Source of the DNA: Gautieria morchelliformis
Taxonomy: Eukaryota > Basidiomycota > Agaricomycetes > Gomphales > Gomphaceae
Assembly: GCA_015179125.1 (NCBI GenBank)
Contig: WHVA01000445.1
Location: 1-64,000 of the forward strand
Reading direction: 5' to 3'
Length of the DNA: 64,000 nucleotides
In this document: in pieces, positions 1 to 10,078 of the stretch
Layout of the letters: each line of letters opens with the position of its first letter
Position numbering within the stretch: the stretch's first letter is position 1
Position numbers and translations under genes: made by a program
The notes under the pieces: generated by a model
What the model was told of the DNA's origin: nothing
Seen by the model: only the letters and a program-made list of their open reading frames with translations
Databases searched by the model: none

Positions 1-128
1 AACCTGTTGTAAAATACATGTGTATTCTCTAATCACATGCGCTTAACACCTACAGATCACTTGAACCGTCCACGGTACCCAGGAACCGTCAGTCGCCTCC
101 GCATAAGGTACACAAGCGCCATATGTCG

Positions 129-318
129 CCTCTCAGCTCACGGTGCACATACTCTGTCCGTCTGCTCTCAGCTCATGGTGCACATGCACCGTCCATGGGT
201 GCATCCTCATATGGTGCACATGCACTGTCCGCGGCTGCTTCCGCATATGGTGCACATGCACTGTCCGTGACTGCATGGACATACGGTGCACATACTCCGT
301 CCATCTGCTCTCAGCTCA
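129..318. repeat. Minisatellite, about 36-bp unit, 5 copies
   Basis: The core GGTGCACAT recurs at about 142, 177, 213, 249 and 285, a 35-36 bp period. Because 36 is a multiple of 3, several frames stay open across it, so the short ORFs here are not evidence of a gene. The array ends exactly where the LTR at 320 begins. Confidence 0.75.
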
Positions 319-319
319 T

Positions 320-535
320 TGTAAAGATGACGATCTTAAACCCTGTATATCACAAGGGCAGACAGAACTTGACCAATGAGTGGTATTATGGATGCTACGT
401 AGTGACAGGTAAAGGTAAGATGCAATGGGAGCCGCTGACCAGTTCGCACACATAAACTATACAGTGGGTCCCTAATGGGCTCACTGGGACTAGGTAATAA
501 CTAGTGTACATACATGAGTACATAGGTTATTTACA
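320..535 (-). repeat. 3' LTR of Gypsy G1 (LTR-A family)
   Basis: About 216 bp, read on the minus strand as TGTAAATAACC..TTTACA. Four other copies lie at 6008-6222, 13898-14113, 22211-22425 and 23370-23584. The adjacent internal sequence (CCCTCCCCTCT on the plus strand) is the complement of a polypurine tract, which identifies this copy as the 3' LTR. Confidence 0.85.
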
Positions 536-568
536 CCCTCCCCTCTATAGACAACTATAGGGCACTGC

Positions 569-2971
569 TTAGGACTCATAGAGGTCATCCATGATGGTGT
601 CCTCTAGTGATTCCGATATGATGACATTGTCATCGTATGGGGCCGGAGGAGCACGCGACTCCTCCAGAGGCACCTCTGCATCCACGGGGGTGGTTGGGCG
701 AGGTGGCTCTACCTCACCACTGGTGGGGGATTCCACTTGGTTGGCGAGGCCGGTGTCCTCGCAGAGCATGGCCTCGATGGCCGGGTCATCGGCTGGGGAG
801 GAGGCCAGAAGCGCGCGAGCTCTTGATCGAGCTGAGCGTGAGTAAGCGGTCGTGGCACTGTGGCCCTCACGTGGCTGGTCTCGAGGACCTTTTGTTGGCC
901 CTCCCGGGCAGTGGCACTGAACACCGCGCCTGTGAGGCTGCATTGAACATAATTTTCAATGCGCACCACTCGCTCGCGAGAGATGTGTCATGACTTGTCT
1001 ATTTCTCTTACCCCACTGCCTCTATGCTCCCCTCATCACTCCCTAGCATCTTCGCCAGAGTTCGCCTCACCTTCCGACCACTCCTCCTCTACATCCACTC
1101 TATCCACTGTTCGCCCCATTCTCCGAACCGCTATTCGCTGCTTGCACATTTCGCCAACAGGCACGCCATCAAATACGATCGATACCATTTACCTGGTGTG
1201 ATGGTTCATCACTAACCCCATCATCTTCTTAATCCAACCCCTTTGGGTGTTCATATGGCCAAAGTGTGTTCACGGGACGTCCCTTCCGTAGGTCGTGCGG
1301 GATCAACCCAGTAGACAAAGAGTCCGTGCAGGGTAGCATGTATGTGGGTCCCAAGACATGGTTTCGTACATAGGTGCCTTCGCCACCTTTACTCTCCGTC
1401 GTTTCATGTTCACACTCTTCCTTCACTCTATTGTATGTTTATTCCATCTACTTAGTATCATGACTGCGCACCCCTATCCAACCCTGACTCACGACGGCCT
1501 CTTTCCTATTCGCTGATACCTTACGAGCATTTGATATAAGTAGTTTACATTTGCATGTATATTCTCCAGTTCAATTATCATACGTCGTCCATCTTGTGCA
1601 AACTTGACCTCACTGTGATCATTGTTTTGAGCCTTCTCCTGGAGATTTCTATCTTCAACCAGAAGAGGACTTAGGCATCACTGGTGAGTTCTCATACTTC
1701 ATCTTCGTTACCTTAGCCTTCGAACTATTTTCTGTGCTGACAGCGAAGGGATTGTTGCTACTTAGACAACCCTTCCGTGACACCTTGCACGTTACATCGT
1801 CAAGTGCCACGGGCTATTTCGCTACAACTGTAGATAGGGCGAGCTCCGCTCAGGCAGCCCTCTTATCTTGTGAACATTTATTGGTTCACCTATTCGCCGA
1901 ACGGCATACTTATTCGCACAAGTCATTCGGGCATTCGCTGTGTTCACTAATACACAATATTAACGCCTAAAAACCAATCTTGACATGATGCCGGCGTAGC
2001 GGGCCAGCCATCGCACAATCTCGGCGAGTGGGATGTCGGAGCCAGATCGGCCTCCCACGGGATATGGACCCATGATGGATAACCGCAGGCTGGTGCTCTG
2101 CGGTGTCAGGCATTCCCGGGCATCAACGAAGCTCGACCATTGGTCGGTCGAGCCGAACAAGTCGAGGAGTCTTGACTTGAGAGGTGATGCGACCCCTTTA
2201 ACTTGGGGTGCGAGGGCCTTCAACCACATCCAGACGTCCATGTTGTCTAGGTTGAAGGATCCATCTGCATTGTCGCGGATGGCAGAAGGGATTCCTTTGG
2301 GGTTGTGTATCCAACCCCTCAGGATGGCGGCGATGTCGTGTGGGGTACCGCTCACTATCACGAGACAATCCCATTTGGGATTGCGGGCGCGTTGCTCACA
2401 CTCGATGCGCTTGAACACATCGATCATCTCGCATGTGCGCAAGAATTGTGGTGTGTCTTTTGCGCATGCTAGGAGCTCAACGAAGCGTGGGTCATTGAGC
2501 GGGCAGATGTCGTACCATTGTGTACAACGCTGCTGTGCCTTTCCTACTGGTTGTGGTAGGAGGCCCGTCTCGGAGATCGACGGGTCTCCGAGTGGTATGA
2601 TCACTCCCTCCCCTGGGTAAGGAGGGGGTGAACTGTCTCCGCCAGTGGCGGCAGGACCACGTGAGGCCCGATGTACTGGGCCTCGACCAATGCTACCTGC
2701 CGTTGTAGGGCAGGATTGTTGATTGTGTGTGACAGTGACGCTGCCAGGTATGCGCTGATCACGCTTTCCTTCGCAATGGCTAGACCATTGATGGTGTTGG
2801 GGGTGCCAACAATTTCTTGCGCCTCTTTTTTGGCTGCTCAGCTAAACGCTGAGCCCTGTCCAGGTCATACATCTTCCAGATGGAGGAGTCAGACTCCCAC
2901 CTGTCTAGGATGTTGTACATCGCATCGGACAGTGCGCTCCGCCGTGGGTGTGTGGGAACCATTGCTAATGA
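569..2971 (-). pseudogene. ORF3 of Gypsy G1, degraded
   Basis: This is the minus-strand counterpart of the G2 ORF3 (20804-22174), found in three blocks: about 2971-2780 (start MVPTHPRR), 2604-1986 and 985-569. A 1-nt deletion near 2795 shifts the frame, and a solo LTR at 986-1985 splits the reading frame. The middle block stays open for about 200 codons and keeps motifs such as GSTDQWSS and LDNMDVWMWLKAL, close to the G2 protein. I recognise no known domain. Its place just upstream of the polypurine tract and LTR is the same in both copies, so it belongs to the element and is not a captured neighbour. Confidence 0.75.
986..1985. mobile_element. Solo LTR, family LTR-B, copy 1
   Basis: A 1-kb unit bounded by TGTCATGAC and AATCTTGACA splits ORF3 of G1. 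Homologous copies are at 12806-13897 (inverted, truncated) and 55648-56921. Flanking 5-mers are AGATG and TGATG, four of five matching, which fits an aged target duplication. Joining the two sides of ORF3 restores a sequence collinear with the G2 copy. Internal short ORFs recur in other copies only as homologous DNA and show no protein signal. Confidence 0.75.
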
Positions 2972-3583
2972 AAAGCCTCATGAAAAAAGGATTAAAATCG
3001 CTTTAAAACCTTGTTTTCCCAGCTGATAGTAGCTAATATACATGGCTATTGTTGGGAGAACTCCATTCAAATATTCCTTGAATTTCCTCTTATTTTTTCG
3101 CCACTTAACTTGGCTTCCCTGGCTCAAAAACTCCTTATTCTGTCAGGCAGAGTTATGAGCCCATGCACGTCCACAACTCTGCCACAGCCGCTCAGTTTCA
3201 AAGTCCGACCGGAGCTTCCCATGAACCGTGAACTCAGAGTTGCAGGCACTCAAGCACCTATAACTCCGGTACCTTGGCTCACTCAAACTCAGCCACTGAG
3301 ACTGAATACATCCTCTACCGCTTACACAAGCCTGTACAATTCAAACCCAGCTGGCACATGACTTGCATCATAGCAACCGTGGCTGTGCAAGGCTGCGTAT
3401 AAAGTCACACAAAGATGTACAAAGCCAAAACTAGGGTGCAGGTTTAACAAAGCCTATTGTATGAATGGATCCTCCAAACGCAATGCTACGACACCAAATA
3501 GGCCCCTTGATGTCATAGCGGCTGTGTAGGGCTGTGCAGGGCAGTGCAAGGCTGTGTATGGCTGTGAAAGGCTGTGCAAACCA
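2972..3583. other. Unassigned segment replacing the G2 antisense-ORF region
   Basis: No gene is supported. The segment does not match the corresponding part of G2 (19830-20800). Positions about 3519-3578 contain a short decayed tandem repeat of the type GGCTGTG(N)AAG. The right edge is the target site of the gag-only Copia element. Confidence 0.5.
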
Positions 3584-3709
3584 TGTTAGAACGCAGACAC
3601 AGATGGTGATAGGCAAGGCCGATGGAACTGTATATATGTTACATAATACAGAACTCATACGATGACACGTTGCCTCCACAGCACATCAACACTCCCACTC
3701 TGTGGAGGC

Positions 3710-4777
3710 TCAGAGGAGGATTGGGCCGCTGGAAGCAGGATCTTCAATATCCGTTGGGCTTTGCTCCCACTGAGTGTCCGGATTAGTAGATGAAAATGAT
3801 ACGGTATTTGTGAGATGAGCGTATTCCGTAACATTCTGAGCAGGTCTGAGTGCGTTTGCCATAAGTGCGAACATACGCGGATTGTCCCTGGCGAACGCAG
3901 CTACTTCGGTTGCATCATTGGTAGGGTTTCCTTCGTTTTCCTTCGCAAACATAGCGCCTGATACGATGTTATCCTTGACATCTTGCGGCATGTCCGCGAT
4001 GCATTTTGCTGCAATGTTGCCGGCGCGCCCGCAACGGAAGCATAAACCGTCTCGACCTTGTGAGTTCCCCCAGTCAATTTCTGTGCCCTTCGATGCTGAC
4101 TTCCTTATCCCCCCTTGCTTCCGCTGTTTCCTTGCGAAATATAGTTGTTCGCCGTTGGTTTCGTCGCTCCCACTGGTTCCGTTAGGTAAGTAACTTGTCA
4201 TTACCATGTGGGCTTCGTGTTCCTTAAGAGAAGCTATGATTTCATTTAGCTTCGGCTCTTCTTTACGCGTGATAAGTGCCGATCGTACGGGGATGAAGGA
4301 TTCGTGGAGGCGGAGGAGAACCATGTCGGTGATTTCTGTCTCGTGAAGGGGGTGTTTTATAGCGGCAAGTTGATGGGAGATGGATTGAATAGTGTCGATA
4401 AACTCAGTAACTGGTTTTGATGGGTCATGAGTGACGTTGTAGAAATTGCTGCGCAGATTGAGACGGTTCGATGCGACGTCCTTTTCAAATTCTTGCTTCA
4501 ACAGGGACCAGGCTTCTGAACCAAAAGAAACCTGTGTGATGATGTGTCGTTCGTCAGGATTGACGAGAAGATAGATGATAGCATAAGCGCGTTTGTTTCG
4601 TTTCTGCCATAATAGTAGTTGGGCGGGGTCCGTGGGTTGAGTAGTACTGCCATCAACCATCCCAAAAAGGTCCTCCGTCTCGAGGATGACTTCGGCGTCC
4701 TTTCGCCATGTTGACCAATTTGGCGGTGAATGTGTGAGTTTGGCAATGCCTGAGATTAAGTTATGGATGGAATTCAT
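3710..4777 (-). CDS. gag: Copia-type Gag (UBN2-like) of the gag-only element
   Basis: Intact 355-residue ORF. The N-terminal part has the Copia Gag layout: NWSTWRKDAEVIL near residue 20, then AIIYLLVNPDERHII, EAWSLLKQEFE and a helical capsid-like region to about residue 205. A basic stretch is followed by a single zinc-knuckle-like motif CFRCGRAGNIAAKC near residue 245, in which the usual His is Asn. It ends without any protease motif, just before the polypurine tract. Gag would form the particle and package RNA; enzymes must come from elsewhere. Start choice: the first ATG (MNSIHNLIS) lies 112 bp inside the 5' LTR. Confidence 0.85.
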   Translation of the reverse strand: MNSIHNLISGIAKLTHSPPNWSTWRKDAEVILETEDLFGMVDGSTTQPTDPAQLLLWQKRNKRAYAIIYLLVNPDERHIITQVSFGSEAWSLLKQEFEKDVASNRLNLRSNFYNVTHDPSKPVTEFIDTIQSISHQLAAIKHPLHETEITDMVLLRLHESFIPVRSALITRKEEPKLNEIIASLKEHEAHMVMTSYLPNGTSGSDETNGEQLYFARKQRKQGGIRKSASKGTEIDWGNSQGRDGLCFRCGRAGNIAAKCIADMPQDVKDNIVSGAMFAKENEGNPTNDATEVAAFARDNPRMFALMANALRPAQNVTEYAHLTNTVSFSSTNPDTQWEQSPTDIEDPASSGPILL

Positions 4778-4874
4778 GGTTGTTGGAAAAGGGAATTTAG
4801 AGATATTGGGAAAACACAGATACTGGCACGGACATTAACGCAGATTAACACAGATAGGCGCAGATTAGGCAAGG

Positions 4875-4889
4875 GCGGGGCCCATAACC
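4875..4889 (-). promoter_or_regulatory. Primer-binding site, half-tRNA type
   Basis: Directly inside the 5' LTR the minus strand reads GGTTATGGGCCCCGC. Its first 12 bases are complementary to the anticodon stem-loop of eukaryotic initiator tRNA-Met (GGGCCCATAACC), as in Drosophila copia, which is primed from an internally cleaved tRNA. The same motif follows the LTR of the Copia element at 60593. Confidence 0.65.
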
Positions 4890-4997
4890 TGTTAGAACGC
4901 AGACGCAGATGGTGATAGGCAAGGCCGATGGAACTGTATATATGTTACATAATACAGAACTCATACGATGACACGTTGCCTCCACAGCACATCAACA

Positions 4998-5837
4998 AAC
5001 CAGGGAAGGTGATTGGCTATCTATTTCCAATTTCTTTGCACAAACACACTGCAATAGTTACGAGGGTGTGTTTCAGCAGTGCAAATATTTACATATGACA
5101 TCACTTTCCTAATAGATAGAAGAAACCCATTTTACATAATCCTGTGTATTTTACATTATAAAAGGAGGCCATTCTGACCTCCTTGAATCATCATTCTAGC
5201 AATCATCCACATGACCTCGTGTGACTTGCATATTACTAAGCTGCTAATCCCAGCTAGGGTTATTCACTTACTTTAGTGTCTAATTCCTTGTTAAGTAGTT
5301 ACTTTACTGCTTAGCCACTTGGACTAATCCTCCAGGTGTAATTCTACAGAGTGAGTCTGTCAATTGATAATCTTGCCATTCGCACTCCAATACCCGAGAC
5401 GATCTGATCAGTCGATTTTCCTGATTGGAGACTTTCACAAGTCACTTCCATAAAACTCATTCATCCCTCGTTTTATTGCTGTGTGCTGGTAGATTACCAG
5501 GGCAGTCCATTTATAAACTTGCCTGCTAAGTACATTCCTTTATATTTTGGAATATGCTTGGACCCCGATAGTGTCCTTGAACCTACAGTCTTTTATTTTA
5601 TTGTTCAGTGCTGCTAAGAAATGTATTGCCTTCCATCCGTATTAACTTGGACTAGTTTTTACGCGGATTGCAACCAAGGTACAAATATTAAATTATTTCC
5701 GGAGTTGTGCTGCAGCATTGTTTAATATTCTTTGAGTCTCATAAATGACATGTTCTGATAGTTTGAAGTGTTAGCGATAACACCAAAGTCTTGAAGGGTT
5801 CCAAAACAGAGGCCGCCACATCATGTGGTGTGCACAT
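4998..5837. other. Unassigned segment with a TATA-like motif
   Basis: No ORF is supported. A TATAAAAGG motif lies at about 5157-5165 on the plus strand. The segment sits where G2 has other sequence, so it is probably part of an insertion or solo LTR, but I found no clear terminal repeats. Confidence 0.4.
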
Positions 5838-8800
5838 GACAGACGTGTCTAGTGGCGCCTGGGGAGGTCGCGTGGCTTGCCCAACCCCTGGAGCTCTAGA
5901 TAGCTATCTAGGGCTTCAAGATCTTGCATGACAACATGGGTTCCCATGTCACGTCGCCTAGGGTCCAGTGGACCTGGAACTCCAGGTCCGTTGAGTTTAT
6001 CCATCGATGTAAAGGATGTCGATCTTAAGACCTTGTATCACAAGGGCACTGCAGAACTTGACCAATGAGTGGTATTCTGAATGCTACGTAGTGACAGGTA
6101 AGAGTAAGATGCGATGGGAACCGCTGGCCGGTTCCCACGCATAAACTATACAGTGGGTCCCTAAGGGGCCCACTGGGATTATGTAATAACTATTGTACAT
6201 GTAGATACATAGGTTATTTACAATTGATGTGCGATAATCTCATCGACAAGCCACTCGTCGTCATTCGCTCCAAAGTCATAAAATGACTTGGCCTCACAAT
6301 GAGGGAACAGTTTGTCGTTGTTAGCCTCGTATCATCGTACAAGGCTTGAATGGAAGACCGGTGATATACGACGGCTTTTCAGCTCATCGGGAAGCTCAAG
6401 GGTCACCGTCGAGGCGTCATTATGCACCTCGACGATGCGGTATGGTCCAATGTACCGTGGGACGAGTTTTCTGGCTCTTCCTTTCAGTAGAGTTAGGTTT
6501 TGGGTCGAGAGGTAGACGCAGTCATTGTCCGTGTACCTGTCGCTCACCATATGTTTCTTGTTCGCATGAAATGTTTGCGTCACTCGATGCTCAATGATTG
6601 CATCATGTGCCACCATCAGGTTCCATCTGGCCTGATGTGAAAATCGGGCTACCCCCTTAAACGGGGTGTCCGTGGCTATGGGGAGATCTATCCGCAGCAT
6701 ATAGCCGTGGTTCAGCTCAAAGGGCATGAACCCTGTGGTTGCGCTGACATTGCTGTTGAGGGCGACCTCGACCATTGGGCATTGAAATGCCCAATCCTTC
6801 TGATTGTCCCTGACAACCGCGCGGATTATATCTGTCCGATCAAGCGGTTTGCGCGCTCAGTCACTCCATCAGTTTGGGGATGGAAGGCAGTCGACATGAG
6901 GAGCTTAGTCCCCATGAGTCGCTGTAGTTCATGCCAGAAGATCGATGTGAACTTTGAGTCTCTATCCGAGACGATGGAGTCTGGGACTCCATGGAGTTGA
7001 ATGATTTCTTTCAGAAACAGCCAGGCTACTCCCTTGGCTGACATGCTCGTCATGGTTGGGATGAGGTGGACGTGCAATGTTAGTTGGTCGATGACTACCA
7101 TCAGGTAGTCACAGTCATTATATTTGGGCAGTGGCCCCATGAAGTTGACGCCAATCGACTGCCATGGCCTATCCGGAATGGGTAGGCTGTGTAGTAATCC
7201 TTTGGGCTGTTGTGGCCCGGTTTTCATCATCCGGCACTTTGCACACGATGTGCAGAATGACTCGATGTCCGGGCTCATGCCCGGCCACCAATATGACCTT
7301 CGAACGTAGCTCGATGTCTTCAGATGGCCGTAGTGACCAACTACCTGATGTGCTTGATCAATGATTATTTTGATCAGCCTCCTTCCCCCCTGAAGAACCA
7401 ATCGGGGGACAGCGATGACGTCTCTCTTGAGCTAATTCTTAGTCCAGATCAGCCCGTCCCGGATTCCGAATCTTGGGTGCATGTCCAGGTGCTCCATGAT
7501 CTTTGAGAACATGGGGTTCCTATGGTATACGTCTCGTAAGACCTTGGACAGGTCTACACCTTTTTCAATGCTCCGGTGCAGGGGCGCGCCATCATTGTCT
7601 GTGGCGATGACTCTGACATCATCGTCGTTGTCATCGCGTGATGCGGCGCCGTTCGCGGGCTTTTGTGAGCCCTCGTTTAATGCGGCGGATTCCATTATCC
7701 ACGCCTCTGTCTTCTCTACAAGGCAGTTAGGCGGTTAGACCGTCTTGTCGCTGCTGTTCGCAGTTCGATATACCGGTCGGTGGGCAGTAGTTCACCTTCC
7801 AGGTCTACACACGCATCTGCATGTACGAAGATGTGGTCCGGGTGATTGGCATCACTCGTGTCGCTCTCGTAGTAGCGTGACAGGCAGTCCACTACCTTGT
7901 TCTCTACACCGTCAACATATACGGTGTTGAAGTTGAAACGGGACAGGAACTCCCACCATCTGACCTGGCGGTCAGATAGGCTCTTCTGGGTCTCGAAGTA
8001 TTAGAGCCCCTTGTGATCTGTGACGAGAGTGAACCTTCGTCCCAGTAGTTTATCCTCCCATTTCATGAGAGCCTCGAGCACTGCGATTGTCTCGTGCTCG
8101 TGAGTCCGGTAGTGTTGCTGAGCAACACTGAACTTTTTTGACAAGAAGTCAGCTGGCCGACAGGTTTTCCAGTCAGGGCCTTGGCCATAGACCGCACGAT
8201 CCCGGCTTTTGACCCGTTGGTGATCACCCAGATTTGCTCTGGGCACCGTGTGTCGATTGGACACAGGATTGGGGCCTTACAGGCCAACGCCTTAATGCTT
8301 TGCCAGCATTTGTCTAGTAGTGGGGTCCATTCAAATGGATGGTTGTGACACGCACAGCCCAATAATGGGGTCGTGTATGCACTAACATCTGGCATGTAAT
8401 GTGCCAGGTACTGTACTAACCGGAGGAAATGCTGGACGTCATTGAACGTCCGCAGCCTGCGCCACTCACAGATTCGTTGCATCTTGTCCTCGTCGGTGTG
8501 TACACCTTGGCCATAGATGATGTGGCCGAGGCACTCCATTTGGACGGAATAGAGATCAGCCTTCTTCTTGCTCAGAAAAAGGTGGTTCTTCCTCAGTCTG
8601 TCAAATACAATATAGAGGTGCTCCTCGTGCTCTCGTATCGAGAGCGAAAAAATGAATATGTCCTCCATGTAGACATGGACGAAGTGACCTATGCAGTCAT
8701 GGAAACTGGCTGTCATCAGCCGTTGGAATGTCGATGGGGCGTTACAGTCTCCCATCTGTATCACTTGGCTCCTAAACATGCCAAGGATCGTGGCAAGGCA

Positions 8801-9291
8801 GTCTTTGCTACGTGATCCAGATGAATCCACATCTGCTCGTATGCTTCGGACATATCGAGTTTCGTGCAATATTGACAGCGAGCCATGTCGCTGCGGATGA
8901 TATCCTGATCTGGGAAGGGCATAACGTCCTTCACCGTGTTCTTGTTCTGCTGGCACAGGTCAAAAATGGTCTGTAGTGTACTGTTCTTCTTCGGCACGCA
9001 CAGCATGGGTATGGCCTGCAGTGCAACTGCCGGGATCCACCACTTTGCAGTCGTGTAACGTTCTATCTTTGCCGACAGTTCCTCTCGGAAATGTTTGGGG
9101 CACTTCGGTAGTTGATACTGCATGTGTTTGTTGGGATCGATGAGATTGATCTCATGGTTGATCTCCTGCAGTGGCAAGAGCTCTACTGGAATTCCACTGA
9201 TTAGGTCAGTGATCCTTTCCATCCATTCCTTGCGGAGGTGAGGGATGTCATCATCCATGAGGATGGCGGTGGTGGTTGGCTTAGAAGCCAT
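5838..9291 (-). pseudogene. pol: Gypsy G1 pol: RT, RNase H, integrase, chromodomain
   Basis: Starts at MASKPTTT (9291). RT covers about 9291-8270 (KWWIPAV, PMLCVPKKN, DMSEAYEQ, MGDCNAPSTFQRLM). The catalytic box reads YMED instead of YMDD (G2 has YMDD), and there is a frameshift near 8780. RNase H follows (GSKAG, FLSKKFSVAQQHYRTHEHE), then a linker ending HPRFGIRDGLIWTKN. Integrase (7401 to about 6480) keeps the HHCC finger (H..H, CTSCAKC) but the first catalytic Asp is Asn (IGVNFMGPLP); the second Asp (SDRDSKF) and the Glu (TERANRL) remain. The C-terminal chromodomain is split by a solo LTR at 6008-6222 and frameshifted near 5915. It is a dead copy. Confidence 0.88.
6008..6222 (-). mobile_element. 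Solo LTR-A inside the G1 chromodomain
   Basis: A 215-bp LTR of the element's own family interrupts the chromodomain between the Ala-His and Arg-Trp-Ile codons. Flanking 5-mers are ATCGA and ATTGA, a duplication with one transition. Removing the LTR and one flank restores sequence collinear with G2 at 19640-19665. Confidence 0.85.
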
Positions 9292-9314
9292 TAGGTGCTG
9301 TATGCATCTATTAG

Positions 9315-9950
9315 GGAGGATGTTCACATTGACAACAATGTACATTCTTCTAGGATATATTAGATATCTTTTAAAATATCAACCCTAACCGAATTCATAG
9401 TCCATCATTTTGAGCAACTTGTATATTGTGGATATCCTAAATCTTTTTGAATGTTCTGATATTTTAAAAATATGGTTGTATGTGCCAAAGCATGGTGTGT
9501 ATTGAGATAACAGAGCAATTTCAGAGAGGATTTGGATGACTATACATTAAAAGTATATAAGAAGCTTGTTACATGTATGATGATAGAATGTAGAGGCAAG
9601 TATGGACCATATGAGTACATGTTAGAAGTATTTATGAAACTACAATCACAGAATATAGAAGCAAGTATGGACAATACCTGTACTATATTATTATATATGG
9701 TTGAGAGATCTGATTAGAAGGTATTTTAAAATAATATGCATGTACAGTACAAAGATATGTAACTATTGATGTTTAGACAATGGGGTATACACCCTTTCCT
9801 GGGGGAGCTGCAGACCGTTAGAAAGAACTTTGGGGCTAGGATTAAGCATGCCTTACAGGTGCTGGCAACTGCCTCAATTGTGATATATTTTATGAAATAT
9901 AGATGAGCTAAGTTATATATACATATATATGACAGTTACAACCATCCCCC
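9315..9950. mobile_element. AT-rich MITE-like insertion with 3-bp TAG duplication
   Basis: This 636-bp AT-rich block interrupts the gag-pol spacer of G1; G2 lacks it at 17370-17385. It is bounded by TAG|GGAGGATGTTCAC and CAACCATCCCCC|TAG, giving imperfect inverted ends GGRGGATG and a 3-bp target duplication. No transposase is inside. The 3-bp duplication suggests PIF/Harbinger-type mobilisation, by inference only. Confidence 0.65.
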
Positions 9951-10078
9951 TAGGTTCCCACGGCACGCGGAACCGCTTTGCTTTTTCCCATCGCTTTCAC
10001 TGTCAGGTGAGAGCACCTCTCCCTACGATTGTAGGGTGAGCTTGAGGATGAGTCATTATGCGACTCGTCCTCCTGGCT

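Larger units (their letters stand above)
3584..4997 (-). mobile_element. Gag-only, non-autonomous Ty1/Copia-like element
   Basis: Two 108-bp direct repeats (3584-3691 and 4890-4997) run TGTTAGAACG..ACATCAACA and differ at about one position. They are flanked by a perfect 5-bp duplication AACCA (3579-3583 and 4998-5002). The 1.2-kb interior holds a single full-length gag ORF, a primer-binding site next to the 5' LTR and a purine tract next to the 3' LTR. There is no protease, integrase, RT or RNase H and no room for them. The near-identical LTRs mean the insertion is recent. It must have been mobilised in trans by an autonomous Copia element. Confidence 0.9.

Noticed and set aside
1734-1970. 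ORF starting MLTAKGLLLL, repeated at 13748-13182
   Set aside because: It lies entirely within LTR-B copies and is interrupted or shifted between them; no protein family is recognised.
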